Shown: positions 24,605 through 38,000 of the stretch, one piece after another
How positions within the stretch are numbered: the first letter of the stretch is position 1
How the letters are laid out: every line of letters starts with the position of its first letter
Assembly: GCF_019399895.1 (NCBI RefSeq)
Contig: NC_091873.1
Coordinates: forward strand, 6,313,501-6,377,500
From: Cardiocondyla obscurior
Lineage: Eukaryota > Arthropoda > Insecta > Hymenoptera > Formicidae
Reading direction: 5' to 3'
Length of the DNA stretch: 64,000 nucleotides
Notes under the pieces: generated by a model
Seen by the model: only the letters and a program-made list of their open reading frames with translations
What the model was told of the DNA's origin: nothing
The model's database searches: none
Translations under genes and position numbers: made by a program

Positions 24605-24625
24605 ATATATATATATATATATATA
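24605..24625. repeat. AT dinucleotide repeat
   Basis: Twenty-one bases of alternating AT. Confidence 0.9.
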
Positions 24626-27420
24626 GATATCATTTCACACGTGGCAGCTGTGCGAATCTAGATATTAATTGCTTATCGAATTCAATTGAATCTAATTGAA
24701 TATTGGAAACATAAAACAATCGTATAATAACTATACGTAGCGTAATACCTATTTAATAAGATACATGTATATCGGTTTCTGTATCACCGCCCGATTTAGA
24801 TATCGCCGCGATATGACTTGCAAATAAATAATACGGAATTGCAAAGCCCGGCCGGCGTGTATGCATATTAATCAAATAATCTCACCGATATATTATACCA
24901 GCGCCGATTTCAGGTCATCCCGCGATGATTATACAGCCTTATTGTGCATGCATAGAGTGTAACCTATGCGGTTTCGCGAGGGCAAACATCGCGACAGAGG
25001 TCCGCGCGCGGTAGACGTAGTATTATCATTAACCCGATGGACAGTGTGAATGATTGAACCCACGTTGGCGGAACTCGATGATGAGTTCCTGACGCGGCAC
25101 TGGCGTCGAGTATGATGAATATTCTTCCCGGATGATGGCTCGATGGGAAATGAAACGGATCGGTGACACGCGAGCGTGAAATTATAGATGTACGCGCATC
25201 AAGTATTCCAGCAGCCAAAGGTGCATTTATATACTGGGCGAGCACGGCCGATCGAGCGCGAGCAAACGAAATGCAGCCCCGCTGTAATGGGTACGGTCAT
25301 CAAGAGCGAAACGAACTCGACCATTCATGCCCGAAACCGGCATTTTGAAACTGGGTATTCGAGAGCGAATAAATCTCCCTCCCCGAACATAAATCTACAC
25401 GTCGAATTTCAATGAGAATTGAATGGCGCTTTCAACCCAGCTTTCAACGCGTATATATATATATGCTTAATTTTGTTTGTTATTATCATTATTATTACAA
25501 TTATTTTCCAATTAATATCGTCGACAAGTTTTTCTTTTCCTTTTTTTTTCTTTTTTTTTTTTAACTAATTGTAAGAATACGAAACAAGTAAAATTTACGT
25601 TATGGTATTTATTTATATATTTTTTTACGAATAAATAAAAAAAATTTTATCAGAAATATTACGTACTTAAGGAAAAGGAACTGCGACAAGTGCTTCGTAA
25701 ACCGATGCAACCTGCGTGGAATGCGTGGAATATTTACGCGTACAAAGCAAGTAACATAAATAAAATCCAAATAAATCGCAGCGCCGATACTCGCATAGTT
25801 CGAACGAATTGTAACATCGTCTGGTACTACGATCGGCATGCCGGGTTGTCGCCACATAGTTTCACAGAGAAACGAACGTAGTAGGTACGCAGTTTACGCT
25901 TGTAGAAAAACAAAGGTAGTACGGCAAAGATATTCTGGTCACTCGACGGCGAGTTAGGGGGACTGGCTACCCATACAACGAATTTGAACCACAATGGAAT
26001 GGGCGCGATTGTGAGAAAGTCACTTTTTAAGACGGTGCTCAAATTTGTTTTATCCAAGCCCGGCTATGCCATAATATGAAACAAGTTCCCAGCCACCGAT
26101 TCCATGAATTCTCTCTTCTTCTTTTTACTTCATTCATTCCGGCAATATAAGTAAATAAAAACTACCGCTGCATCCGAAAGACATTGATGGATGTTAATGC
26201 ATGTTTGGGACAATTCCAATCCTCGCTGAAATACATCTCGATTGTTTTTGAAAATAGAAATATTTACATTCAAAAACCGCGGCGGCAATTAATTAGAAGA
26301 AACTTTATTAAAAAAAAAAAAAAAATATGTATAACCAGTTTCATCGGATAACTATAATTAATTAAGATATAAAATATTTTTTCACGACAAACTTTTTCTC
26401 TGCAAGCTAAAGTCTATTTCGTCTATGATTAAATAATAATATTTTACATCGTTCGCTTCAAATAGAAAATATTTGAGTCGATTAACTTTATCCACAATTT
26501 TAATTTAATTTTTAATGAACTTAATACTCGAGTGTTGATACGTTTGTTTGCTTTCTCTTCACGCGTGCCCGAGAAATATTTTATTTCTCTCGTTCGTTAG
26601 CCCCAGTCGAGTTGAAGACAAAAATATCCATCTGTCGTATATATTTAATGAAAAAATTTTACCGATATTAAATCGATATGAGAACGTTCAACCATTAAAT
26701 TGAGGAAAAAAAAAAAAGAAAAGAAAAAAACCATACAGTGCAACGAACAATTAAGAGTCGAAGGTATTTAACAAATCACAAATGCGCTAAATTTACGTTA
26801 CGCAGTTACAAATAATCTACTGCAATCAAACGCATTGTGGATTCATTTCCGAGTCAATTTGTTTCCACATCCGCAGCAATCAATTTATTTAACGAAAAAT
26901 TCAAAGTTGCGAGAAACATGCAATTCGAACTTATTAGAGGAATATAATTGTAGTCCGATTCTGCAAACGCAATTACTACCCCGATATATAATTATTCCAA
27001 TTTAAACTTTGATTAAATATACAATGCGGAATATCCCTTTCGAGAAACAGTCGCTCTTGGTAGTCGATGCATTTACGAAACTTTAATCGTAAGAATTAAG
27101 AGGGTGAGTAGACCGAATAAGTTACTTAATAATAGAAAGCGATCGGTTAACTCTCAATTTCGAATCAATTGTGTTTTAAAAGCTAATAATGGAGCAGTTG
27201 TTCTCAATATTATCTGTTCGTCTGACCGTAACGATAGCATGGCATTCTAGTGTAAGCAACACGTCGTAACGTACTTAATTCTGTGTACGAAAAGCAAGCA
27301 CCAAAAAGTCGAGTACCATATATCATACACGTTCTCAAAAGCTAATAAAATATTACAGTTAAAATATTAGATTACGTTAGATTATAGAAATACAAATATT
27401 TTTTATGTAATAATAAAAAA
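24626..27420. other. Mostly AT-rich non-coding interval
   Basis: It includes a TA run at about 25451-25464, T-rich tracts at 25535-25562 and A-runs near 26310 and 26705. A less AT-rich island lies at 24.9-25.4 kb. The 25860-26060 stretch is more complex but not identified. Confidence 0.5.
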
Positions 27421-27426
27421 AAAAAA

Positions 27427-27475
27427 TACGTTGTGCGCAAAAACTTTAGGCACACAGAAAAATGATTTCTTTTCT
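27427..27475. repeat. Possible relic of a Tc1/mariner-like end
   Basis: The string TTGTGCGCAAAAACTTTAGG, followed by CACAC, resembles the inner part of Tc1/mariner termini (TTGTGCAAAAGTTTTAGGC type, from general knowledge). It lies next to an A12 tract. I found no partner terminus and no transposase frame nearby, so this is tentative. Confidence 0.2.
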
Positions 27476-28935
27476 CTTTTTTTTTTTTAATTAAAATCAG
27501 ATTTAGAAATTATTAATAATTAGTCTAATTATTTTCTGAGAAAGAGCTCGATTTAAGATAATTGTAGCATTAAAATATTGATTTTGAAATATTATATACT
27601 TCACGTAATCCGATATTCAATGTACTTACAAGACAAGTCACTCGATCCTGATTTAATCTTACGATATCTCCCAATTAATCGTTACGCATATCATATTATG
27701 TATACGTATACACACGCGTTCCTCTTAAAAAAAAAAACCAAAAAGATTTAAATTTAGTATCTTTAGAAGCATTTAACGTTCGACGAAAAAGAATGATGTC
27801 ACTTCGGTAAAAAAAAATCTAAGAACTTCGGCAAATGTGGGCCTCCTTGAGCTGTCTGAAGAAAAGCAACTAACTGGGATATAAAAAAAAAAAAAAAGAT
27901 CCACCGCGAAACGGATTTTAATTCGCAGCGACAGATCACCAATACGCTGGACGCATCTCCGAGATGCCGGTTAAGATTTTCGCCTCCGCGATTAGCCAAC
28001 GTATCGGAAGAGATTAACATGATGGCGAGGTAAAGCGACCGGTCTACTAACCCGGGATCGATACGTGATCGATACTGGTTTAACATATTCCCGCTTAATT
28101 TGATCTCGCGATAGACGATTCACGGATATCGGATTACGACGTGTCGCAAAATGTCGGAGCGTGACAATCGCCGTCCGACGGATTTCTAGCACGAACAGTT
28201 GTTTAAAACCACGAAGCAACGTTATAACGTGCCACATTTGTTTCAATATATATATATATTCGTTACTCGCCGCGGTCGCCACCGTTTACGAGCGTTAGAA
28301 GCGTAAAAATAATATCCGTTTCTAATTCGGGCGTCCGAGTACATATATGCCTTAAGTTCTCACGGAATTATTAAGGCCGGCGCGGAAACCGTTTTCCGCC
28401 GAACAAAGTAGCAGCTTGTTTTCGTTCGAGAAATATATATGTATATATTACGCCTGATTTAGACGAAGCGGATTTCGGTCTTGAAAATCGGCCAAGAATC
28501 GAAATACAGAAACAGGAAACGGTACACGGAAGAGTCGGGATTTGAATACGAGACACCGCGAGAGATAGGGGGAATGTGATTCATGTGACGACAAGTAAGG
28601 GAATGGAGGTATTCAAAACTCGAAATTGCCAAAAACTTCACGGCGACAAATGAGAGCTGCCAACTTAGGCCGTCACCCCTTAATGTACGCTATTTTAATG
28701 AAATATTAGGTCGTAAACGGCGATTAAATATATGTATATCATTGATTCATTGAGGTTCGAACCGCGAAATTGATACACCAATTGAATAATATAATTAGTT
28801 AAATAATTATTTTAATCGAGCGATCGCTATTAAACCCGAGCCGAAACAATTCAACGATGCGCCGTGCATCGAATTAAATGCTCTTTATTTAATTGTTAAG
28901 AGATTACGTTTGCTGAACGGGTGTACAGTTACACT
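27476..28935. other. AT-rich interval with a CpG-richer island
   Basis: 27.9-28.7 kb is less AT-rich and has only short frames. A GGTTCGAACCGC string near 28754 resembles a tRNA B-box, but no A-box or cloverleaf precedes it. A-runs at 27885 and 28971. Confidence 0.5.
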
Positions 28936-29381
28936 AAGGTGTCTGTTAAGCTAGCACATTCTACAAATATAAAAAAAAAAAAAACTAAAACTAAAAATTC
29001 TAATAGCATCGACTAAATTAATTTTATCTGGTACTAAATTGATTCCCACAGTACCGATTGAAAACTCGATAAAAGCATGCTTATCCGGCAATGATCTTTG
29101 TTAACAAAAATTAATAATAACCGGAACTTAATTAGAATTATCTAAAACTCTTTGAAAAAATTATTATTTTCAATGAATTTTAGTGTTTTCGAGGGGAAAG
29201 TACCGTGTTAGATTCGCGAAGTTAGCACGGCATTTTTTCAATTTTTATTTTTTAATATAAAAAACGCGTGACTCTTTTTTAATTTTTATCAGAAATTGTA
29301 GAACTGTACAAAGTGCTATTAGGACTTTTAGATTTTTCTTTTTATATTTGTAGAATGTCGTGCTAGCTTCACAGACACTTT
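28936..29381. mobile_element. 446-bp TIR element, family C, with an extra internal copy of its end
   Basis: The left end (AAGGTGTCTGTTAAGCTAGC) and the reverse complement of the right end (AAAGTGTCTGTGAAGCTAGC) match for about 70 bp, continuing through ATTCTACAAATATAAAA and a block ending TAATAGCA. The interior is AT-rich and non-coding. A third, degenerate copy of the terminal motif (GAAGTTAGCACGGCATT) lies inside at about 29217-29235 in the left-end orientation. I could not find a target-site duplication, so the superfamily is undetermined. It is probably a non-autonomous DNA element. Confidence 0.7.
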
Positions 29382-29769
29382 GCTCCTCGCATATTCGATC
29401 CGCAGTCGTGCGTGTGCACGTCGTACGTTAATGAGATCCGCGCGACGACGTGGAGCACAGCTCGGCAAACAGAGTTAGTAACGGAACGCACACGTGTGCA
29501 CGCGCATATACCACATCGAAGGATTTGACGGTTTTTGCGCGGGTACGCATAATACGGAAGAAGCTCGTTGTAAAAACTCGCGAGGATCGTCAAGTTATAC
29601 GTGCCTACGCGAGGACGCGAGAGCACGTTTAAACCGAGTACTTTTTGCGTGCGATCCGGCGCGATTTATCTCACCGTAATTGGCCCGACAAGTCCCTAGG
29701 AATTCGAACAGCGTCGTCGAAACTTATGCGACGTGTTCAACGCGGAAAAGCCGCGCATTGTCGATCGAG

Positions 29770-29930
29770 TACGCTGTAAAATATATTTGAATTTTCAGAC
29801 AATAAAAGTGTCCGAATTTTAAGACTTGATGACTCTAAATTTTCAGATTTAAATAACTAAAAGTAAATTTAAGACAATTTTGTTTTTATAATCAAAAACA
29901 AGCTGAAAATTCAGACTGTCGAAAAAAAAA
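29770..29930. repeat. Dispersed repeat family D, copy 1
   Basis: It begins TACGCTGTAAAATATAT and continues with TTCAGACAATAA and AATTTTCAGATTT. The same ordered motifs recur at the right edge of the window (63854 onward). It ends near AGCTGAAAATTCAGACTGTC followed by an A17 tract. The ends and TSD are uncertain. The CACTGTAAAA-type start resembles termini of small DNA elements in insects. Confidence 0.5.
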
Positions 29931-29981
29931 AAAAAAAAGCTCGATCATAGGCTTAAGACTGGCGTTCGAAGCGGTCGTGGC

Positions 29982-31320
29982 AAAATGGTGGCTTTTGAAA
30001 GAGATTCTAATCGAACACGCGGCGCCAATAAATCTAACAAAAATTTCGCGTGCACGGGGTGTACACGGGGGCAGATCGGTGTGTTAACGAATAGGTTCTG
30101 GGGTCAAATGAAAGGACGTAACACAAGCGTGGCGCCATGTGAAATTTGGACGTTTGACGTTTTCCCCCTCGCGCTGCGCGCCTTGCACCGCTCGGAATGA
30201 TTTGACTGCGTCGGCCAAACCTCGCTTTGAAGTCTTTCGCCCGCAAATTTTTCGCTCGACGGCATCGTTTGATCAGAGCCATCGTATGCGTCGCCATCGC
30301 ATCGCATCGCATCGCGCTGCATCGCATCGGATCTCGCCGTACCACGTCGCACCGAGGCGCGTCGCACCATTTTTCGTGGTGTAGAAGCCGAACCACGACA
30401 AAATCGCCAATTTAATCGTTGCTTCAATTAAAGCGTATAGAATGGCCGCGACGCGAACCCGAAGGCTCCTTTGGCTCCCGTTGTAATTGGCATAGGACGA
30501 CGGAGAAGGGGCGGGTGGGAGGCTCGACCGATTCTCGTTAATTGAGAAATAGCCGTTGGCTGGACCGTAATAAAATACAGTGGTAACACGTACGCCACCT
30601 GCATTATTCATGCATCGTTGCTTCGCCCCGGCGAAACTCTCGAGGAGAACTTCTCAGATTTATATGAATTCTTGAGATACCGCGAGCGGGTAAGGGGTGT
30701 AAGACACACGGGGGAAGAGAGAGAGAGAAAAAAAAAAAAAGAAGGAAAGACCCGCGAAGGGAGAAAAAGGAAGATGGGCATCCCGTTCTAAAGATCCGCG
30801 CACAACGATGACTTCTATAAATTCAATAGAATCCTACCCCTTCCCACCCTTCACTTCCTCGTTTCTGGCTTGCTTGCTTCTCTCTTGACGCGCTTTTGAA
30901 TTTTATGCGCCATTATATGTGTTGGGAATCGCGTTTGTTCTGCGTTGCTGCAGCTCACGAGTGGTACTCCGAAGCCCCGAGCTGCTTTGTGAGCCCGCGG
31001 GCCCATTAATTTTTATCAAACGCGGCCGCCCGCGCTTTCGCGGACACCGAACGTCGACAACTTACGTCTAAATTGGCGCTCTTATTCCGTTTCCCATGTG
31101 GGAAAAAAAAAACAACGTATTTCTTTTCGATATCTGTCGCTGTGAAATGATTTGTGGGCGCAACTTGTGAAAATAATTCTCCGACCTGACGTTAATGAAG
31201 CCCTTCAACTATCGATATTTCGGTACTTTAATGAGACAGTAATATCCAGTGTATTAAAAAATTTAAAGTAAAATACTAGAAGTAAAAAAAAAAAATCGTT
31301 CCGTCTTTTTTACGAACTTT
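29982..31320. other. Mixed non-coding interval
   Basis: It contains the CATCG pentanucleotide repeat and a GA/A tract (about 30715-30750). No supported gene. Confidence 0.5.
30294..30330. repeat. CATCG pentanucleotide repeat
   Basis: CATCG units in tandem with one GCTG interruption, followed by degenerate copies. The period of 5 shifts frame, so both strands stay open across it by chance. Confidence 0.8.
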
Positions 31321-34200
31321 TTTTTTTTTTAATATTAATTAAGTGTGGATCTATGTTTATTCAATATCGTATACCGCGATATTGATGGTAAATATCGATC
31401 ATCTAAGGGGGCTCTTTACTAAAGCTGGGGCTTTAACGAGCGTGCTCGTTCTGTCGGAGTTAAGCGAGTGTGACATGGCCAGCGGCGCTGCACTTAGCGG
31501 ATTTACATCGCGGCCAGCTTCCTCGTCGGCCTCGCCATCGATTCACTCTCGTGATCTCGCGAGGCGAGCTTTGGGCTAGCTCAGAGGTGCACAACTCAAA
31601 TATTGAAGCAGGCCATATTCAGTTTAAATTCAATTTAATCGCATTATTCGCAATATCATCTTCGTTCCGCAAGAGTTTCGCAAGCCGATTATTTACGACG
31701 TGCGAATATATGGCTTTCGCACACAAATTAATAAAAAAAAAAAAAGAAAGAAAGGAAAAAAAAAGTCAGAGAATTTTAAGAGAATTACTAAGATTTTTTT
31801 ATTAATTAATAATGTTAAGAATACAAAGTACAAGAAAATTTAATAACAAAAAATAAAATAATAAAAATTCTTCGCGTCTGTATAAATATCTATAACATTT
31901 TACGTATCGTCATGTTCCTACGATATTAAAGTGACTACCAAAATCGCGAGCTTTAAACCGGCGAAAATTAACAGAGAGGAGGGGAGAGCGTGTTATCAGG
32001 TGAAATATCGACAGGTCCTTACACCCGCGGGCCTTGCGTTGCGCACCGCTGTGAAAGATTAGCTAGGAACACGAGCGGTTAAATCCACCGGGGCATTATC
32101 CGTCGAAGCGGCCGATTGAATGACAGCATCCGGCATGAGGCAGGTCGTGTTGCTCACGGGGGTAATTTGAGGGTGTTGCGTCTTACCGTGGATCGACCTG
32201 ACGTGGACGATTACCTATCTGCGGAAAGAACCGTTCGAGCCGCGGTATGATAGCCGATCGAATTTCATGCGTTGGCCCCGGCCGCCTGAAGAGCATTTAA
32301 TGTAATTTAATCCTTCTGATTTTACCGAGAACGGACGTCTTTGTAAATACGATGCGCTAGTTTGCATTTTTACGACGGGCATACATCGGAAATTTGTAGC
32401 TTGTTATGCAGAAAGGCTCTCTCTCGTGCGCCATTTATGTGCACTTTGATAGAGTATCGGTTTTTGCGATGAGAGAAGCACGAAGAGTTGCACGAAGTTA
32501 CATTATTTGCGGTAAAAAAAGTTTTTTTTTCTTTTTTTTTTTTAAACCCTTCAGTTTGCACTAAAAGTTGAAGGCTACAAGTTAAATCGTTTTCGCAATT
32601 TTTCTTTTTATTTTTTATTTATTTTTTTTTTTTTACGCGTATTATGAGTAATTATTTTCCTCTATGAAAGTACAGTTTGTTTGGTAGTTTGTTGGTTCAG
32701 ACTCGATTGGAGTTTATTGGTTCAAACATATCGATTTTATAAGCGTCACGATGTACGCGCGGTGGGATACAGGGAGGAAACCATTGGGAACATCCATCTA
32801 TCTCCTTACAAAGTACAGTAACTGCCTTTAAGAATTGTAGCGACCTTGATACGGGCGCGAGAGAGGGGAACTTTGTGAAACTTAAATTGAAGGCGGCCTC
32901 CGCTTCATAAACAACTATTAGTGGCGCCGCCCGACTCGATTAATTCTCTTTTATATTTCCGCTTCGGTAACGTGGTTGAACATTTACGAGGTTCCTCGAT
33001 GAAGATAGTCGGCTTTTTTAAAGGATATTACGTACTTAGATAGAATAATCGATAAATAGATTGCTTCATTATTATCATCATTATATGAAGCAGTATCTAC
33101 GTACTGATTTACGACGGTATACAAATGGAGCTTTTCAACCGGGGAAGAGTGGAAAATTGCGTAGATATAAAACGCACGTCTCGTACAAATAAAAAGTAAA
33201 AAAAAGAAAAAGACAAAAAAAGCAAGGAGAGAAATACATATAATGTTGCGGCATTATGCAAATCACCGGCGCGGGGTATCGAACTATAAAACTTCTCGTA
33301 AAGATTCTTTCGCTTTGCGTTATTATATATTTTATTTTCAATTTTTTTTCTTAACTGTTTACGCTCGGGTATTTGCCAGTCGTCAATATAGCGGAACCGG
33401 GGTATTTCTCATCGACGTAATAGATTACAACGTGCATAGGTGCTCGAAGGGAATATCTCAAGAACGCTTTGGATAACCGGATGCCGTGGCACGCTTTTAA
33501 GGAGAGCTCTATCGCGACCGTTCACCCCGACCGTTCTCGACCGCAATTTCGCTGCGGCGGCGTAACGACGCCCTCCACGTATATTCCAGGGCGTCTACCC
33601 GCGACGGCATCGTCGCCGACGGGGGCCTAGGTGGACGGTCGGGTAAAGTGGCAAGCCCGTCCTGTGTACGTACGTCGTATCTGGCGATCGGCCGCGACCA
33701 TATTCCCACCCGGCTAAAGTCCGCCTACAGTTCGTAAACACGCCGTAAAAGCCCCGTAATCAACGACCATACCGCGACGCATCGCCGGCAGAACGTTAAT
33801 CGATTCGTTCGATAGTAATTGCAGATACGATTGGCGCTTCGCTCTGCTCGCTCGCGGGAAGGGAAGGAAAGGAGGGTAAGGGGGAAACGGGGTTGTATTA
33901 TTCATGAGAGATTCGAATAATCGAGCGGATACGCGTTACCTGGGCGTACGCGGAGCCACCGCGGACTCTGATCGTCGACGAGAATTTTCCAACCGCCGGG
34001 CGCGACTCGTTTCTCTACGACGGCGCTTGCCAAATGCGATCTCTCGGATCGCCGGCGAGTAGGAAAGCCCGGGGAACGGGATAGACAATAACGCGGCGTG
34101 CCTCGAATATTGACGTTTTATCCGGCTACGAAATTGCGGGCAAAAATTGGATCTACTTCCACGGAATGGGACCAAATAGTTGGGTATTGTCCGCGCCGGG
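31321..34200. other. Mixed non-coding interval
   Basis: Homopolymer-rich patches at 31729-31763 and 32520-32635. 32.0-32.35 kb and 33.5-34.2 kb are CpG-richer unique sequence. No supported gene. Confidence 0.5.
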
Positions 34201-34218
34201 TTCCTACCGCCGAATCGC

Positions 34219-34257
34219 ACTACGCGGTATACGCAACGCGGTACACGCAACGCGGAC
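34219..34257. repeat. Short 14-bp tandem repeat
   Basis: About 2.5 copies of CGCGGTAYACGCAA. Confidence 0.75.
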
Positions 34258-34440
34258 AAAGCTGACGGTCGGGTGTTCGGCGACGAAGGTTCAACAGGTA
34301 AGAATACCCGGACGCATACCTGAGTCCGCACGTTCCGGTTCCCAAGCGACTCAGAGGAGCGACAATGGTGTATCTACGATGGGGGTGCTTTACGATCGGC
34401 ACAGGTAGTATGTCTACCGAAACGGGCCAGCAACGGTGAT

Positions 34441-34459
34441 AAAAAAAAAAAAAAAAAAA
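34441..34459. repeat. A19 homopolymer
   Basis: Nineteen A followed by purine-rich DNA to about 34550. Confidence 0.9.
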
Positions 34460-34559
34460 GAGAAGGGGGTATAAGAGGGAAGGGGGGAAAAAAAACGGAT
34501 GCCCCAGAAAAGAGAAGTAGAGAGAAAAGGACGAAAGAAGGGAGGAAGAGCAAGGGTAA

Positions 34560-37500
34560 ATCTTGACGGGACAGGTTCTCTTCTTCGGGCTTGGATATTT
34601 GATATCCACGTGAATTGTTACGTAATTTATTTCTCGCGGATGTCTCGAGGGCGAGTTGCGTGGCTGTCTGTCAAAAAAGTATAAAGTTACGCTCGCGGAC
34701 GGTATTCATCCAAAGGTTCGGAATCATTCTTCATTATAATATATTTTTACTTTTTGATACTATTAATGCAAGCCTCTGCCTGACGTCTTAATATTTTTAT
34801 ATTTATCGATAGAAGAGGACAAATACGTACGGTGTTAATCTATTTTCGCTGCGTCTAATTATTATCGAGCTAAAGAGCCAAGAAAAACGACGAGTAATAT
34901 TTTTAACATAACGCAAATAACGATTCGGAAAATAAATATTACCGTAAGTCGCGCGAAAAGTCCCTCGTTCGACCTGGTTCGCAGTTTAATCACGGCAATT
35001 TGACATTTTAATAGAAACGTGTAATGATTTCGGTATTAGCGATTTACCGGTGCACTTTTTATTCCACGCGTTCATTCAATTTGAGACGGTATTCGAACAA
35101 ACACATACAGCGGCGGCTATTTCTATTTAGGAAATATATTTTCGTGACAAGAGGATTGGCGAAGCCCTACTAGATTTCTACCTTTCCTCTCGGGTTTAAG
35201 GACCGTTGCCTGTCTTTTTCCCCAGTGCGGCATTCCATGCCCTGAATTTAAGATGGGCAGTAGATGGCGGAGGCCAAGAAGGTTAACGCGATTTGTAGTT
35301 CCGCTTGTATCTATGGAATTTTAGGGCTTTCGTAGATTTCCTACGCGGGAAATTGCGGGGAGAAAGTAAAACTCGTTTAATTTAGCGGGCTCTTTCTCTC
35401 GCAGGGCGCTTAAAAATAACAATGCTCTCAGAAGCAATGTCTCGAGACGTAGAAACAACAGCGGGGGCAAGTTCACTGCTCCGATGTTTCGCGAACGCCC
35501 ACGGAATACGGACGGTGCACGGCAACGATCGCGGCCCGGGACCGTTTGTTTGTATCGGCAAAGGATAAATATATCCCTCGGGATAACGTAACACAGGCGG
35601 ATACACTTACTCAAGTCGAAAACGGTTGGATCCGCATGCCATCGCCGACGATCCGTTCCGGCGAGGAGCTCTACGGTATCACGCGTGCAAACGCGCGTCC
35701 AATCGCACCGTTCGCGGATTCGATATACACGCCCGAGAAAGAACACGCTACCCCTCGATCGAACCTCTGTAAATTAACCGCAAACGTCGGACGGTCGTAA
35801 ATAAAGTAGCCAGCAGTCGCCGAAAAAAAACCGGTCTTTACTTTCGACGGCCAATTCGCGGAATCATAAATAAAGATAATCTTAGATTTTATTTTTTATT
35901 ATCTTCCGGAGTGCAATTATATTCAGCAGCACACCTCGAAGGCAAAAAACGAAAATTGGTGCGCTTTGCATGATAGTACGACCGAAGGGAAAAAAAAAGG
36001 AAAGAAAAGAAAAGAAAAAAAAAACAAAATATAACTGCGAAATGATTGGCATCGACATTTCCTATTATTGAAAGTACCTACTTACAATATCTCGCTATCG
36101 TTAGAGTTAACGCGGAGAGCGCTCTCCGGCCAAACTGACAGAGAAACGCAGCAGCATAACGAGGTAAAGGAGTACAGGTTTAGATATAGAGCACAACGCA
36201 TTGCATATTTAATGACTATCATAGTACTAACAAGTACCAGCGGAGGCCTTAGATATGCAAATTGTGCAAATTGAATGGGTTTTCTATCATCATCAAAAGC
36301 AATAACACGCCGGCGAAATTCACTGCGTCATCGAGCCAAATGACGAAACATAAAGGCAATTATCGCGATTATAATACTCCCGCGTGAACATCAGCCCGAG
36401 GGGGGAGAAAGGGGAGGAGAGTTTATACCGACTTGAAATATATATTTGTAATCTCTGCGATGCAACGAGGCCTTCGCCGTCGAAGAGATTCGGCGGCGCG
36501 ATCGCGCGGCGAGTTTTCGGGGCATATAATCGCGCTTGGAGGCTCGCTCGCATTCATGAATTTAAGCGGAACGTGAACGCCGACTTAAACGGTGTCTCGA
36601 GGGAGAAAAGGGATCTAAGGACGAATCAAGGAGGCGAGCCTCCTTGAATCTTAATTCAGGACTCCCGAGTTTAACAGTATGCGCCACGACAGAGCGATCG
36701 GTAACGAGATCGCGAGATTGCGCGATCGTGTGCGAAGGGATTAATCAGAGCATTGTCTGCCCGGGCTGAAACACACGCCATTGATCCTACAGGGACTGGC
36801 TTAAATCGCGCACTAACGAGTCTGCGAGGGCTCATAGGGTCGTTAAGAAAAATAGTCCCGATAAGAGAGGAGTATCGTACTTCAACCTAGCTTACAAAGG
36901 CGAAAGAAATAATAATGCGAGACGATAATGTTGACCGCGTCGTTTCGCGAGCGCCGCGATTATCGTTGACTCTTTTATATATTTTTATTTATTTTTTTAT
37001 ATTTTTTTCTATAATCTAATCTCGCCGTATCGAGCTCGATAGTTTTACGTAATTTTTCTTACGCGCGAGATAAGTAATTCGTAAACGCGTGAACGAGCGT
37101 AAAAGAATTATATGCACAGAAAGGCGAAAGCTAAACACGGCTATCTCGTTAAGTTCGGATATAACTTTTTGGAGAATGCAGATTAACGCACGGCATAATA
37201 GGCGTAATGACTGCAATTGCAATCACAGGACCGGAAAGGGTCAAGTCACGCGATTTCACGGACGCGATCTATTTTTACAAAGCTTAATGGATTAATGGGG
37301 CATTCTGTCAATTGGATAATCGAGGGTACGTAGGTAGGGTTTGCGAATTGACATCGTTCCGAAGCGAATCGCTTGACGAAATAATCGCTGTAATCGGCGG
37401 CCCTAAATTTATCAAAAAGTTCCCTATTGATTTCTCGGTGCCGGTGAAAAGTTTCGGGGAATAATCATCGCGTCCTATTTCCCCGGCCCGGCACCGTCAC

Positions 37501-38000
37501 TCGGCGAAACGCCGCAACAGCTGGAGCTCGTTAAATGTATTTTGAGCAGGCATGTAATAACAACGTGTTATTGTTCCACGCCGGTGTGAAAACGTCCGGT
37601 GCACGCGCCAAACTAAAATTACTAACGTAACCTTGACAAAAGATTTTAACATGCCCGATTTCAGGCAGCGAGTAACATCGCAAATTTAATTAAATATTAA
37701 ACTCGATTAAATACGTTCGCACAGGTATTAATGAGAATTAATAATTATCCGTAATTAGAGGTAACAAAATATATACTTTTTTTTTTTTTTTTTTTGCACA
37801 CGACTCATGTGCTCAATTTTTACACGTATGTAGTTTTCAAGCTCGTCATTAGACGTCCGCGTCGTTAAGCTTCTCAACGAGCTTTGATTTTATTGACAGG
37901 CTTTAAATGATTATTATGTGACTCGATCGTCTTAGACTGAAGAAAGGGGGAGGGCCGGATAAAAAAGAAAAGAAAAAGAGAGAGAGAGGCTTTAACAATC
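34560..38000. other. Mixed non-coding interval
   Basis: AT-rich 34.7-35.15 kb, CpG-richer 35.3-35.8 kb, A/G tract at 35991-36024, T19 at 37777-37795. No supported gene. Confidence 0.5.
37777..37795. repeat. T19 homopolymer
   Basis: Uninterrupted T run. Confidence 0.9.

Noticed and set aside
28750..28765. GGTTCGAACCGC, a tRNA B-box look-alike
   Set aside because: No A-box, acceptor stem or anticodon arm can be folded around it.
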